This document shows positions 53,250 through 61,748 of a DNA stretch of 64,000 bases, one piece after another. Each line of letters begins with the position of its first letter. Position 1 is the first letter of the stretch. This stretch comes from Promethearchaeota archaeon (GTDB taxonomy: Archaea > Asgardarchaeota > Lokiarchaeia > Sigyniarchaeales > SOKP01). Both the position numbers and the translations under genes were made by a program. A model generated the notes under the pieces. That model saw only the letters and a program-made list of their open reading frames with translations. It was not told the DNA's origin and made no database searches. The stretch is from positions 372,001 to 436,000 of the forward strand of contig JAHPZA010000010.1 in NCBI GenBank assembly GCA_019058445.1, in the 5' to 3' direction.

Positions 53250-53456
53250 ATGGAACAGTTGTCTAAAGAAGAACAGTTTATTATTGAAAAATTAAAGGAA
53301 AATGACGGGAGCTTAAATTATCGGAAATTGCAAGATTTATGTGCTGAAGAATTTGAAGGTGTAAGACTAATTTTAAAAAAATTAAAGGAAAAAGGTTTTG
53401 TTGATTATGAAGGCATTATTCCTGGTTTTTCAGCCGAAATTAAATTAATGAAATGA
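53250..53456 (+). CDS. Small winged-helix protein, 68 residues
   Basis: A complete small winged helix: SKEEQFIIEKLKENDGSLNY (helix 1-2), RKLQDLCAEEFEGVRLILKKLKEKGFVDYEG (helix 3 and wing) and a short tail. No effector domain, so it may act alone as a DNA-binding dimer, or as a protein-interaction module. It lies between the acyl-CoA dehydrogenase gene and the next copy of the promoter element, and could regulate this cluster. Confidence 0.65.
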   Translation: MEQLSKEEQFIIEKLKENDGSLNYRKLQDLCAEEFEGVRLILKKLKEKGFVDYEGIIPGFSAEIKLMK

Positions 53457-53472
53457 TGTGAAATTTCTTCTA

Positions 53473-53514
53473 AAACCTTTTTTTAGTTTTTTTTTATCGA
53501 AAAACAATTAAAAA
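53473..53514 (+). promoter_or_regulatory. Shared promoter/operator element, copy 2
   Basis: AAACC-T7-AGTTTT partial inverted repeat, T tract, then ATCGAAAAACAATTAAAA (BRE/TATA-like), 54 bp before the gene at 53568. Aligns with 51207-51248 and 54664-54705 with at most one base of gap. Confidence 0.7.
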
Positions 53515-53567
53515 GACTTTTGTTTGCTTAGAATTATAACTATATCAAAGTTTTAAGTGAGTATAAT

Positions 53568-54656
53568 TTGGATGTTTATAGAGCTTTGCAAGCACATTTA
53601 GATAAAATGCCTGTAGGATACCCTATGACCGAATCTGGTGTAGAGATTAGTCTATTAGAAAAATTATTTACACCAGAAGAAGCTGTAATTGCTACAAAAT
53701 TAAAGTTTTTTCCAGTAGAACTCAAAAAAATTCATCGTAGTCTAAAAAAGACTGAAATCAATCTAAATGTATTAAATAAAACACTAGAAAGAATGGTAAA
53801 AAAGGGACTAATTATGAAACGTGAAATCAATGACCAACCAAGCTATTCGAATATACCCTTCTTAATTGGAATTTGGGAGCTACAACTTGGAAGACTTACA
53901 GCTGAAGTTGCTAGTGATTCTTATCAATATTTCTATGAATCATATTTTGAGAAAGAATATAATAAAACAGGTATACCACAAATGCGTACAATTCCTATTG
54001 AAAAAGCCATAGACGATGACTCGACTGTTGCTACATATGATCAAGTTCGTACTTTAATAAATAATTCAGACTTAATAGCATTAGTAGATTGTATCTGTCG
54101 AGTTGGAAAAGATTTAATAGGAGAGCCCTGTAAAAGGACAAATTTAAGAGAGACTTGCATAATGCTTGGAACTTTTGCTAAAATGAGAATTCAAAATGGA
54201 CTAGCTAGAAAAATTACTAAAAAGGAAGCTTTTGAACTTCTTGAAAAGAGTGAAAAAGAAGGTTTAGTGCCCCAAACTTCAAACTCCCAGGATCCAATGG
54301 TTATTTGTAGTTGTTGTGGTTGTTGTTGCGAGGTTCTTTCTTCGCAGAATAAACTTGAAAACCCTGCTAAATTTTTCGCCACAAATTTTTATGCTGAAGT
54401 GAATTTAGATGATTGCATTGGATGTGGTACTTGTGCTGACCGGTGTAATATGAATGCCAGAATCCTTAAAAATAATAAATATGAAATCAATTTAGACAGA
54501 TGTATTGGATGTGGTGTATGTATTCCTACCTGTCCTCAAGATGCTACTAAACTTACTAAGAGGGGGAAAGATATAGTCCCACCAAAGAATACCATAGAGA
54601 CGTATACCGCAATAATGAATAAAAAAGCTGAATTGTCAAGAGCATCTAAACTATAA
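53568..54656 (+). CDS. Winged-helix/4Fe-4S ferredoxin-like protein with CSCCGCCC motif
   Basis: The first 90 residues look like a winged-helix domain (LEKLFTPEEAVIATKLKFFP, TLERMVKKGLIM). The core has CICR plus two further Cys (about 178-200), a dense CSCCGCCC block (about 246-253), and two standard 4Fe-4S motifs, CIGCGTCADRC and CIGCGVCIPTC (about 284-295 and 312-323). Same Cys plan as the protein at 22823-23662, here with the extra N-terminal domain. Probably an electron-transfer protein serving the acyl-CoA dehydrogenase. TTG start at 53568. Confidence 0.8.
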   Translation: MDVYRALQAHLDKMPVGYPMTESGVEISLLEKLFTPEEAVIATKLKFFPVELKKIHRSLKKTEINLNVLNKTLERMVKKGLIMKREINDQPSYSNIPFLIGIWELQLGRLTAEVASDSYQYFYESYFEKEYNKTGIPQMRTIPIEKAIDDDSTVATYDQVRTLINNSDLIALVDCICRVGKDLIGEPCKRTNLRETCIMLGTFAKMRIQNGLARKITKKEAFELLEKSEKEGLVPQTSNSQDPMVICSCCGCCCEVLSSQNKLENPAKFFATNFYAEVNLDDCIGCGTCADRCNMNARILKNNKYEINLDRCIGCGVCIPTCPQDATKLTKRGKDIVPPKNTIETYTAIMNKKAELSRASKL

Positions 54657-54663
54657 CTAATTT

Positions 54664-54705
54664 CAACTTACTTTCAGTTTTTTTTCATCGAAAACTAATA
54701 TAAAT
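54664..54705 (+). promoter_or_regulatory. Shared promoter/operator element, copy 3
   Basis: CAACTTACTTTCAGTT partial inverted repeat (its TACT-N3-AGT core also resembles TrmB sites), T tract, then ATCGAAAACTAATATAAA (BRE/TATA-like), 62 bp before the gene at 54767. Confidence 0.7.
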
Positions 54706-54766
54706 TAACATGGTATATCAATGATATATTATTATATTTAAAGACCAATAATTAGAGGCAACAATA

Positions 54767-55312
54767 ATGCTTCAAGATCAAGATATTTATGATGATAGGA
54801 AAAAAATTAAAGAAAAATATGAGATTCCTTTAGCCACACAGAGATTTTTACTTCAACTCTGTTGGGCTCGGCACGATGGACAGTGGTTTCTGAAATCCAA
54901 AAAAAAATATGGAATAAAAGAGGCTAATGAATTAAACCAAAATGTTATATACTCAATGGGAAAAATCGAAGCAAGGCATATCTTAGATGCTTTAGGCATA
55001 AAAAAGGGAGAAATTAGTACAATTCCAGAGGTATTTAAGATTATAAATACATTAATGGAAGTACTAATACCGAAGGTTATGAAATTCAGATTTTTTGCTC
55101 TTTCAGATCATGAAGGTGATGCTTTTGTGGATAAATGCTTTATATGGAAGGAAGTACAAAAATCAAAAGAACCTATCGAGTATGAATGCGCCTGTAATTT
55201 TAGACATAGAGGATGGTTAGATGCTATGGGTGTTAATGGCAAGATTGTAGCCTTGAAACGTTTTTCTAACGGAGATAATATGTGTAAATTTAAATTTATA
55301 CTAGAAAATTAG
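54767..55312 (+). CDS. DUF6125/L-2-amino-thiazoline-4-carboxylate hydrolase-like protein
   Basis: A 181-residue soluble protein. The opening LATQRFLLQLCWARHDGQWFLKSKKKYGIKEANELNQ, the MGKIEARHILDALGI helix and the C-terminal YECACNFRHRGWLDAMGV pattern match the DUF6125/L-2-amino-thiazoline-4-carboxylate hydrolase-like family. Its activity in archaea is not known. It is under the third copy of the shared promoter element, so it belongs to the acyl-CoA dehydrogenase regulon. Monocistronic. Confidence 0.6.
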   Translation: MLQDQDIYDDRKKIKEKYEIPLATQRFLLQLCWARHDGQWFLKSKKKYGIKEANELNQNVIYSMGKIEARHILDALGIKKGEISTIPEVFKIINTLMEVLIPKVMKFRFFALSDHEGDAFVDKCFIWKEVQKSKEPIEYECACNFRHRGWLDAMGVNGKIVALKRFSNGDNMCKFKFILEN

Positions 55313-55522
55313 AAGAATAATCTTTATTAAATCACTCAATTCTCTCAAATGGAATTTATTTTGCAAAAAGTTGAGGAACTACATAGATTGTTTTTAATGT
55401 AATCCATATATTTCTCAACTAAATTAGCAAAAAATTGCTGCATACGTTATAAAAATCAATAAAACTATATTACAATCTTGAACAAAAGAAGTATTTAAAA
55501 ATCATTATTATAAATTTAACTT

Positions 55523-56428
55523 ATGAAATTATATGAAACAATGAATGATCCTAAAAATGCAGTATGGGTATCGTTTCTGGTTATGGTTATATTTGGTTTT
55601 TTTATGGTTGTTCCACGGAACCTATCTATAGCTTTATTAGATATAATTGAATTGGACTTCTTGCTGGAATTAACCATATCCTTTATCATTCAATTCGTTT
55701 TTGCGGGATTTGCATGTCTGGTACTAATACCCTTACTGCTGGGTGTTCCCACTAAGGTCAAACCATATCGAACGTACCTCGAATCCATTCAATTAACCCA
55801 ATATAAACCAATTGGAAAACTTTTGTTTATTGGAATAACAGCAACTGTGTTTGTTCTATTTTTCTCCTTATTTTTAACAAGCATTACAGGGGACCTGAAT
55901 ATACATCCACAAAATGTGTTTGGACCACCTCTTCGAAATCCATCAGATCCTGAAAAGTCTATTTTGGGTTGGTTTGGATTCGTAATGTTTCTTACACCAG
56001 GAATATGGGAGGAAGTCTACGCAAGAGGGATCTTATTAACAATTTTATTAAGGAAATATCCCCAAGAGAAAGGAGAACACCACAAAGCAATTTTAATTGG
56101 GGGTGTTATATTTGGATTAACCCATATATTAGATATTCCAGGTCTAATTAGAGATCCTATTTTCATCTTACTACAAGTAGTATGGTCTTCAATAATTGGA
56201 ATAGCATTTGGATACTTGCGAGTAGCCACAAAAAGCCTGCTCCCATCAATTTTAATGCATTGGCTAATAGATTCATTTAATGCATATATTTCACCAGGGG
56301 GAAACCCACTTTTATTCCTAATCTTGTTTATGATAGGAATAATAATAGCTTCAGGATTAATCATTGTACTTGTATATCAAACGACTGATATCGGAAAACT
56401 AGAGAAAATAAAAAATGTCAATGGCTAG
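55523..56428 (+). CDS. CPBP-family intramembrane metalloprotease
   Basis: Eight or so hydrophobic segments. The CPBP (CAAX protease/bacteriocin-processing) motifs are complete: WEEVYARG with EExxxR (motif 1), a His in GVIFGLTHI (motif 2) and SILMHWLIDSF (motif 3). It is therefore likely to be active. Archaeal members may process prenylated or signal-anchored proteins; the substrate is unknown. At 301 residues it has normal length. Its stop overlaps the end of the truncated convergent ORF at 56418-56582. Confidence 0.92.
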   Translation: MKLYETMNDPKNAVWVSFLVMVIFGFFMVVPRNLSIALLDIIELDFLLELTISFIIQFVFAGFACLVLIPLLLGVPTKVKPYRTYLESIQLTQYKPIGKLLFIGITATVFVLFFSLFLTSITGDLNIHPQNVFGPPLRNPSDPEKSILGWFGFVMFLTPGIWEEVYARGILLTILLRKYPQEKGEHHKAILIGGVIFGLTHILDIPGLIRDPIFILLQVVWSSIIGIAFGYLRVATKSLLPSILMHWLIDSFNAYISPGGNPLLFLILFMIGIIIASGLIIVLVYQTTDIGKLEKIKNVNG

Positions 56429-56582
56429 ATTTCTTTCGAAATTTCTTATACCAAATATAAATCAAGAACTCAAGAGATACTCTATTAAAGATAGCTGTCC
56501 CGACGGCACAATATATTCCCGCTAGAGCACCTAAAATTAGATAAATCATCACTCTTTTAATATTTAATCCAAATTTCTCCAA
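56418..56582 (-). pseudogene. Truncated paralogue of the small membrane protein at 62307
   Basis: A TTG-started frame of 54 codons whose product (LEKFGLNIKRVMIYLILGAL..., ending IYIWYKKF) aligns along its length with the N-terminal part of the 122-residue membrane protein at 62307-62675 (MEKIGIDIKRMIIALIIGAF..., IYIWYNRL). It then stops, lacking the second half. It also overlaps the stop of the CPBP gene, so it is probably a decaying duplicate, though a short single-helix product could still be made. Confidence 0.65.
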
Positions 56583-56749
56583 AATTTATTTATCCTCTTT
56601 ACTTAGGAACTGTTTCCATATAAAATTATTATAATAAACTAAATATTTATGATATTTAAAATGGAACTTAAAGAATTGTTATTTATATCCTCTTTATTAA
56701 AAATTTAAAAATATATTCTCTTAAAAAAAAAAAAAAATAGATTTATTGA

Positions 56750-57367
56750 TTAAATAACAAATTCAAAAAGTAAGCTAATTGCGATAAATATCACAGCTAT
56801 AATGGCTGCCTTTTTACTTTCTAATTCATGTATGTATTTTGAGATTAAAAAAACGTAGATTGTAAATAGAATGGCTAAAATTATACTAAATACAAGCATA
56901 ATTGGATTTCCAATCAAAACCGTAAACATCTGTTGATAAAATGTACTACTTGAGATTTTTGTAGATACAGGCTTGAATGATAGCGCAGAAATTAATACTC
57001 CGATATAATAAATTACTTGGAAAATACATACATACCCAAAAGCGGATGCGATTTGTTTAATGCTCCCAGATCCTTTAAAAATTTTCCCTAAAATCCATAT
57101 AATTATCGCATTGAAAATGAAAACCCAAAGAAACCCTATAATCAATGTGATGATTATAACGATGAACACTATATAGCTAGCCTGGGGAAAATCAGTAATT
57201 GTTATTTTTGATAATAATATAGCTGCTATAATGATACATTCGAGTAAAACGCCAAAAAAACTAATCAGTAAACCTTTAAACTCTGGACTCTCTTTAATCT
57301 CACCTAATGTTTCATCTGGAGATGTAAAAATACCCTTCAATCTTTCTAATGGATTCATTATATTCAC
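56750..57367 (-). CDS. Yip1-family membrane protein
   Basis: A 205-residue integral membrane protein with five hydrophobic segments. The N-terminal cytosolic part (NPLERLKGIFTSPDETLGEIKE) is the Yip1 opening, and the following helices fit that domain. In eukaryotes Yip1 proteins act with Rab GTPases at Golgi membranes; prokaryotic members are poorly known. A GTPase gene exists 53 kb away, but no direct link is visible. Monocistronic, preceded by a poly-A run at 56725-56739. Confidence 0.8.
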   Translation of the reverse strand: MNIMNPLERLKGIFTSPDETLGEIKESPEFKGLLISFFGVLLECIIIAAILLSKITITDFPQASYIVFIVIIITLIIGFLWVFIFNAIIIWILGKIFKGSGSIKQIASAFGYVCIFQVIYYIGVLISALSFKPVSTKISSSTFYQQMFTVLIGNPIMLVFSIILAILFTIYVFLISKYIHELESKKAAIIAVIFIAISLLFEFVI

Positions 57368-57778
57368 TTATTACACAAGAAAAGATGATTTTTTTGGATT
57401 ATAGATATAAATTGTAAGAGTTCTAATAGTATTTCTTTTTTATACTTTTGTAAAATATCTCGCAAATGTAAAGCTTTCTATTTAAACTAATAAAGAGTTT
57501 ATTTTGATAGAATAAAGTTTAAAAACTCATTTGCTTGCTTAACATTGTTACAATTTTATAATTACATATGGTTTTAATATAAGATAACTGTTGCAAATTC
57601 AAGTTCATATTAGAAAAGACTAATACTCATTTTAAATAATATTTAAAACAATAATCTCATTACATATTTGATAGGTAGATAGTAATAAGAAAAATACAGA
57701 AAATTCAATCACTGTTGACTTTAAAAAGTCCACGAATTTTTTATAAACACAACAAATACTGATTAACGACAAAAAGAT
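57368..57778. promoter_or_regulatory. Long intergenic region with a palindromic operator candidate
   Basis: About 410 bp without a gene. At 57717-57730 lies GACTTT-AA-AAAGTC, a six-base inverted repeat 49-61 bp upstream of the GyrI-like gene, a plausible regulator site. The rest is AT-rich, with no repeat shared elsewhere and no coding ORF. Confidence 0.4.
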
Positions 57779-58249
57779 GTGATAAAAGAAATGGATTATA
57801 AGTTTAAAATTAAAGAGCTAAAATTTCAACCTACTTTAGCTGTTAGAACCCGGACCCCTGTTGAGAATTTGCCTCAGGAGATCGGAAATGCTTATAGGGC
57901 AATAATGCAATATTTAGGGGAATTAGGTGTAGAACCCGTTGGCATGCCTTTTGTTATTTATTTTAACTTAGATATGCAAGATTTAGATGTTGAAATCGGT
58001 TTTCCAGTTCCCAAGCAGTTTAAAGAAAAAGGAGCGATAAAGGCGAGTGAACTACCAAAAGGGAAAGTTGCTTCATGTATTCATATGGGTCCTTATGAGG
58101 AGATGAAACCTACCTATGATGCTCTTACAGAATGGGTTCAAAATAATGGTTATGACCCAACGGGCGTCACTATTGAATATTATTATAATGATCCTCATGA
58201 AGTGGCACCAGAAGAAATAATGACTGAGATTCAATTTCCTCTTAAATAA
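57779..58249 (+). CDS. GyrI-like small-molecule-binding protein
   Basis: A stand-alone effector-binding domain of the GyrI/AraC-effector type (SOUL-like fold): duplicated beta-alpha-beta-beta units with the Glu in VEIGFPVPKQF and the HMGPYEEMKPTYDALTEWV signature; the protein ends with PEEIMTEIQFPL. Such proteins bind cationic or toxic small molecules without a DNA-binding domain. A second one, more divergent, lies at 62865-63401. A GTG at 57779 or the ATG at 57791 may be the start. Confidence 0.88.
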   Translation: MIKEMDYKFKIKELKFQPTLAVRTRTPVENLPQEIGNAYRAIMQYLGELGVEPVGMPFVIYFNLDMQDLDVEIGFPVPKQFKEKGAIKASELPKGKVASCIHMGPYEEMKPTYDALTEWVQNNGYDPTGVTIEYYYNDPHEVAPEEIMTEIQFPLK

Positions 58250-58397
58250 AGAATAGTAAAATAAATTCTTATTCTTTTTATAATTTTAATTTCAAGAATC
58301 GGATGGAGCCAATATAGTAGAGATAAAATCGATTAAAGCTACAAAAATAATACCCATAATGAGATAATAAATTCCGCCATTAGCGAAAATCCTCCAT

Positions 58398-58661
58398 TTA
58401 TTCAGATAACTGTCTATTATTTTTTCTGATTTCTAAATAACAATTAAGTATTCCATACCCATTTAAAAATATATAACAAAAATTGATTATTGCTATGCTC
58501 AATACCCCAATTGAGAAGGTAAAAATTGAAACTAGAAATGAAATAATTATTGACATAATCAATCCAATAATCCTAAAACTCGGTTGACTTGCTCTTTTAC
58601 TAATAAAAAAGTAAAATGCGATAAATGATAATATAGTAAAAGCCCATTCAATTAATTCCAT
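58398..58661 (-). CDS. Small membrane protein, 87 residues
   Basis: Three hydrophobic segments (about 5-22, 31-54 and 56-73) with a short basic loop (SKRASQPSFR). The N-x-x-Y-x-x-L-N sequence in the third segment resembles small conserved membrane proteins of unknown role. Downstream of its stop, in a shifted frame, 44 more codons look protein-like (EKIIDSYLNKWRIFANGGIY), so a frameshift near residue 82 is possible. Confidence 0.6.
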   Translation of the reverse strand: MELIEWAFTILSFIAFYFFISKRASQPSFRIIGLIMSIIISFLVSIFTFSIGVLSIAIINFCYIFLNGYGILNCYLEIRKNNRQLSE

Positions 58662-58816
58662 TATTTATTCACCTTAAAAATTGATTGATAGATTTTCATG
58701 AAATTCGAATTCTGAGAAACCATCATGAAATATTATTATTGCATTCTATTTAAATGTTTTCATAAAATTCGAACTAAAAAAATAAATAAGGGAAGTACTT
58801 ATATTTATCTTAAGAA

Positions 58817-59893
58817 ATGTCAGAAAGAAGCGAAAAATTATTCTTTGAGGGAAAGCTACGAGAGTATGAAAAAAAAATCATTGATTATTATATGGAACGG
58901 GTAACAATTTCAGGACAATCAGAAACTTTAGCATCTATTATCGGATATCTATCAATTTATGGAGGCTTAACCCAAACACAGTTAAAAAAATTAACTGGGT
59001 TTTCAAAATCTACGATCTCTACGGGATTATCCAACTTAATCAATGTCAGATACGTTAAAAAGAATAAAATAACTGGAAAAAGAGAATATAAATATTACTT
59101 ATCTTTTGATTCTCAAGGTTCTATTGATGATGCATTAGGTAGTGTGGAACCAGAGATAATGTTTTTTCAAAATACAATAAAGGAATTAGAAGAAAAACTT
59201 ACGGAAAAACATAAAGGATACGACCTTCTGTTGGAAAGATTAAATGAGATTGTAGATGTTTTTGAATTATATCAAACTTCTCTAAAAGATATAAAAGATC
59301 TAAATGAAATCGTTAAAATTGATTATGAACCACCAAAAGTGGAAAGATTAACTCCAAAAGCTATAGATTACCTATTAGAAGATTTTGATCCGGAAATAAG
59401 GAAATTTGAGAATGAAATTATTGATTTTTTTAAATATCAATCTGCATATTCCACTTTGACAGAATTTATGTTGATTATTTTTGTCTATTTTATTACGAGG
59501 AAGGTATTAACTCAAGCTAAAATAAAAGAACTTACAGGATTATCTGTGGGGAAAATATCCCAAGTGGTTAATGCCCTCATAAAAAAAGAGCATATTATCT
59601 CGCTTAATAAGAAAAAATATAAAGAATTAATTCCAAAAAAATTAGAACGACAGAAATTATATGCAATGATTTCAATTAGGAAATCATTTTTTCATTCAGG
59701 AATTAAATCTCTAAAAGAAATGTTAAAATGGGAAACGAAGTTCGCTTTAATAAAAGCGGAATTGAATAATAGGAGAGATGAGCTTGAAACACTGTACGGT
59801 TATCAAAAAATAAAGAAGAAAGTGAATGAACTTATTGATTTAATGCAAATTTACAAGAATGCGATTAAATTATTTTCAAAGTTATTGCAATAA
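58817..59893 (+). CDS. Tandem winged-helix (MarR/GbsR-like) regulator
   Basis: Two homologous units of about 175 residues in one chain. Each has a lead-in helix (REYEKKIIDYYM and RKFENEIIDFFKYQ), a winged helix with GGLTQTQLKKLTGFSKSTISTGL or VLTQAKIKELTGLSVGKISQVV, and a long C-terminal coiled helix ending in IDVFELYQTSLK or IDLMQIYKNAIK. MarR/GbsR proteins are normally dimers of single units; this fusion would be a covalent pseudo-dimer. The ligand is unknown. Monocistronic. Confidence 0.87.
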   Translation: MSERSEKLFFEGKLREYEKKIIDYYMERVTISGQSETLASIIGYLSIYGGLTQTQLKKLTGFSKSTISTGLSNLINVRYVKKNKITGKREYKYYLSFDSQGSIDDALGSVEPEIMFFQNTIKELEEKLTEKHKGYDLLLERLNEIVDVFELYQTSLKDIKDLNEIVKIDYEPPKVERLTPKAIDYLLEDFDPEIRKFENEIIDFFKYQSAYSTLTEFMLIIFVYFITRKVLTQAKIKELTGLSVGKISQVVNALIKKEHIISLNKKKYKELIPKKLERQKLYAMISIRKSFFHSGIKSLKEMLKWETKFALIKAELNNRRDELETLYGYQKIKKKVNELIDLMQIYKNAIKLFSKLLQ

Positions 59894-59998
59894 ATCAAGA
59901 CTCTAAAAATAAAACAATAATCTTATAAAAATGAATTAATTTAACTCAAATTGTTTTTAAATTTGATGGATGTCTCCCATTTCTAATGCTATTATTTA

Positions 59999-60766
59999 TT
60001 ACTTTTTATTTAGAACTGCTTGAATTTGTTTCTTTAGTGTATGTTGATATAAGGTTCTTTCACCATTACACACAACACAATATGTTCCATATGGATAAAT
60101 ACCATTTTCTTGAGCATCCTTACAATTTTCAATCTTGATTATTTTCACTTTGTCACTGTGAGGCATTTCCTTAACTTCATCCACCAAGTCCACAACATAT
60201 GGGCATTGATCAGTATAAAAGATTGTAATGCCAGATTCATGATTTTTCAATTCTTCATTAGAGAGAGGTTGGAACTTAGGTTTAGGAGCGTCTATTGAAA
60301 ATCCTTTAGCATACAATCTGAAATAAGGTTCCATCTCATCTATTAATTCAAATCCTAATCGTTCATATAATTTTCGTTTTGGGAGCCAGCCTCCTTTATC
60401 TGCCGTCATTCCGACAACACCATACATTCCTGCTTCTTTGGCGTCATTAATCGCATATTCTAGAAGCTTGGACCCATACCCTTTTTGTTTATGCTTCCCC
60501 ACTACCCACAAACAATGGATAACCATCCAACCATCCGCCTGAATTCCCCGCCAATTATACTCCCCTGGAATGTATTCGATCATTCCACGTGAAGTTTCCT
60601 TATTTCCTTCCTTTACCATTAATAATTTATATTTTAATCCTTCTTTAAAGCGTTTTTTAATCCATTTGAGCTTGCTTTGATAACCATTAAATTTCTTCTT
60701 GGTTTTTTTGCAAAACATCTCCTGCTCATCAATATTTTTCTCATTAATATCTATTATTTTTGACAT
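59999..60766 (-). CDS. GNAT acetyltransferase with YoaP-like C-terminal domain
   Basis: The N-terminal 150 residues form a GNAT fold (acetyl-CoA loop near HKQKGYGSKLLEYA, terminal KLYERLGFELI). The C-terminal 80 residues (GITIFYTDQCPYVVDLVDEV...PYGTYCVVCNGERTLYQH) match a YoaP-like, thioredoxin-related domain with Cys in CPY and CVVC. The fusion is known in bacteria and archaea. The ATG at 60766 (MSKIIDIN) is preferred over 60781 because the extra five residues are a basic stretch without family match. It follows the next GNAT gene on the same strand. Confidence 0.85.
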   Translation of the reverse strand: MSKIIDINEKNIDEQEMFCKKTKKKFNGYQSKLKWIKKRFKEGLKYKLLMVKEGNKETSRGMIEYIPGEYNWRGIQADGWMVIHCLWVVGKHKQKGYGSKLLEYAINDAKEAGMYGVVGMTADKGGWLPKRKLYERLGFELIDEMEPYFRLYAKGFSIDAPKPKFQPLSNEELKNHESGITIFYTDQCPYVVDLVDEVKEMPHSDKVKIIKIENCKDAQENGIYPYGTYCVVCNGERTLYQHTLKKQIQAVLNKK

Positions 60767-60792
60767 TCTTCTTAACCTCAATTATAATAGAG

Positions 60793-61254
60793 TTATATTT
60801 GCTTTCTCATTACTTCCTTGATTGTTTTATACCCTAAGGCAACCCAAGTATTCTTACCTTCTTTATTATTAGAATCTACCCTTAAATCGATTTTATTGAT
60901 TCCTTTTTTCTTAAGGGTTTCGATCAGCATTGCTTCCATAAGACACATAACACCCTTTCTACGATGTTGTGGTTCAACATATCCTTTCATCATATATGCA
61001 GTGCGGGTACTCTTTAATTCTGCTCCAGTAAATCCAATAATTTCCTTGCCCTTTACAGCAACTATGTGTATATAGCGTGGATTTAAAAATCTTCGTGTCA
61101 CATGCTTGAGATGATTTTCTACAGTCCATTCAAACGCACCTAAGTGAATTGTCAAAGCTCTTGTCATCTCTGCAATTCGGTATAAATTATTTTTCGTAGC
61201 TAATCTAACTTCCACGAGATCTTTATTTTGCTCAACTGCTTTCATATCTATCAT
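60793..61254 (-). CDS. GNAT-family N-acetyltransferase
   Basis: A 153-residue GNAT. The strand EVRLATKNNLYRIAEMTRAL opens the fold, the acetyl-CoA loop is VEPQHRRKGVMCLMEAML, and the C-terminal IDLRVDSNNKEGKNTWVALGYKTIKEV is typical. Substrate unknown. Near-contiguous with the YoaP-fusion gene (about 27 bp) and with the upstream membrane-protein gene, so a minus-strand operon running 62261 to 59999 is likely. Confidence 0.9.
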   Translation of the reverse strand: MIDMKAVEQNKDLVEVRLATKNNLYRIAEMTRALTIHLGAFEWTVENHLKHVTRRFLNPRYIHIVAVKGKEIIGFTGAELKSTRTAYMMKGYVEPQHRRKGVMCLMEAMLIETLKKKGINKIDLRVDSNNKEGKNTWVALGYKTIKEVMRKQI

Positions 61255-61278
61255 TTTCCTACAATTTTCCAGTCAAAT

Positions 61279-61704
61279 TTATTTATTTTGAAATTTCTTA
61301 TTTAAAAGATATCCAATCATAACAGCTAAAACCAAGTTATTTATGTAAACCAAGATTCCGGGTAAAAAAGCACTAATTCCTAATTTTAGTATTAAGACAA
61401 CTACCAAAAAATCTAATAAAAAATTCATGATATACCAGTTAACTCCTGCGATTAATCCATATTTTGAATAATCATCTCTAAGACCTTTAAAGTACAAAAA
61501 TGCGAATAACGCAAAATTTAAACTCCAAACAGCGCCCAATACCGCATTAAACCATAAAATATCTATTATCGGTTCATTTTTAGTTACATCCCAAAGGAGG
61601 GTTGCGACTAATGCCGGAATAAACCAAATTAAAAAACCAAATAATATTGTTCTAATGATTTGATTTAACTGAATCTTATTTCTATCAATATTTTTTTCAC
61701 TCAT
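61279..61704 (-). CDS. Four-helix membrane protein, 141 residues
   Basis: Four hydrophobic segments (about 14-32, 50-70, 85-105 and 113-133) with short polar loops; a basic C-terminus (LNKKFQNK). It resembles small archaeal membrane proteins of unknown function. A TAGGAGGTAAG ribosome site precedes its ATG. No charged residues inside the membrane that would indicate transport. Confidence 0.65.
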   Translation of the reverse strand: MSEKNIDRNKIQLNQIIRTILFGFLIWFIPALVATLLWDVTKNEPIIDILWFNAVLGAVWSLNFALFAFLYFKGLRDDYSKYGLIAGVNWYIMNFLLDFLVVVLILKLGISAFLPGILVYINNLVLAVMIGYLLNKKFQNK

Positions 61705-61748
61705 TTTTCTTACCTCCTAAAAATAAAAAAAAATTTTAAATTTGTAAT

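Noticed and set aside
56725..56739. Poly-A run as an assembly gap or element boundary
   Set aside because: Homopolymers are common in this AT-rich DNA, and both flanks continue with ordinary gene spacing.
58292..58426. A 44-codon frame after the small membrane protein gene as an independent gene
   Set aside because: It looks protein-like and ends similarly to the membrane protein at 62307, but has no usable start codon at its beginning; mentioned only as a possible frameshift of the gene at 58398.
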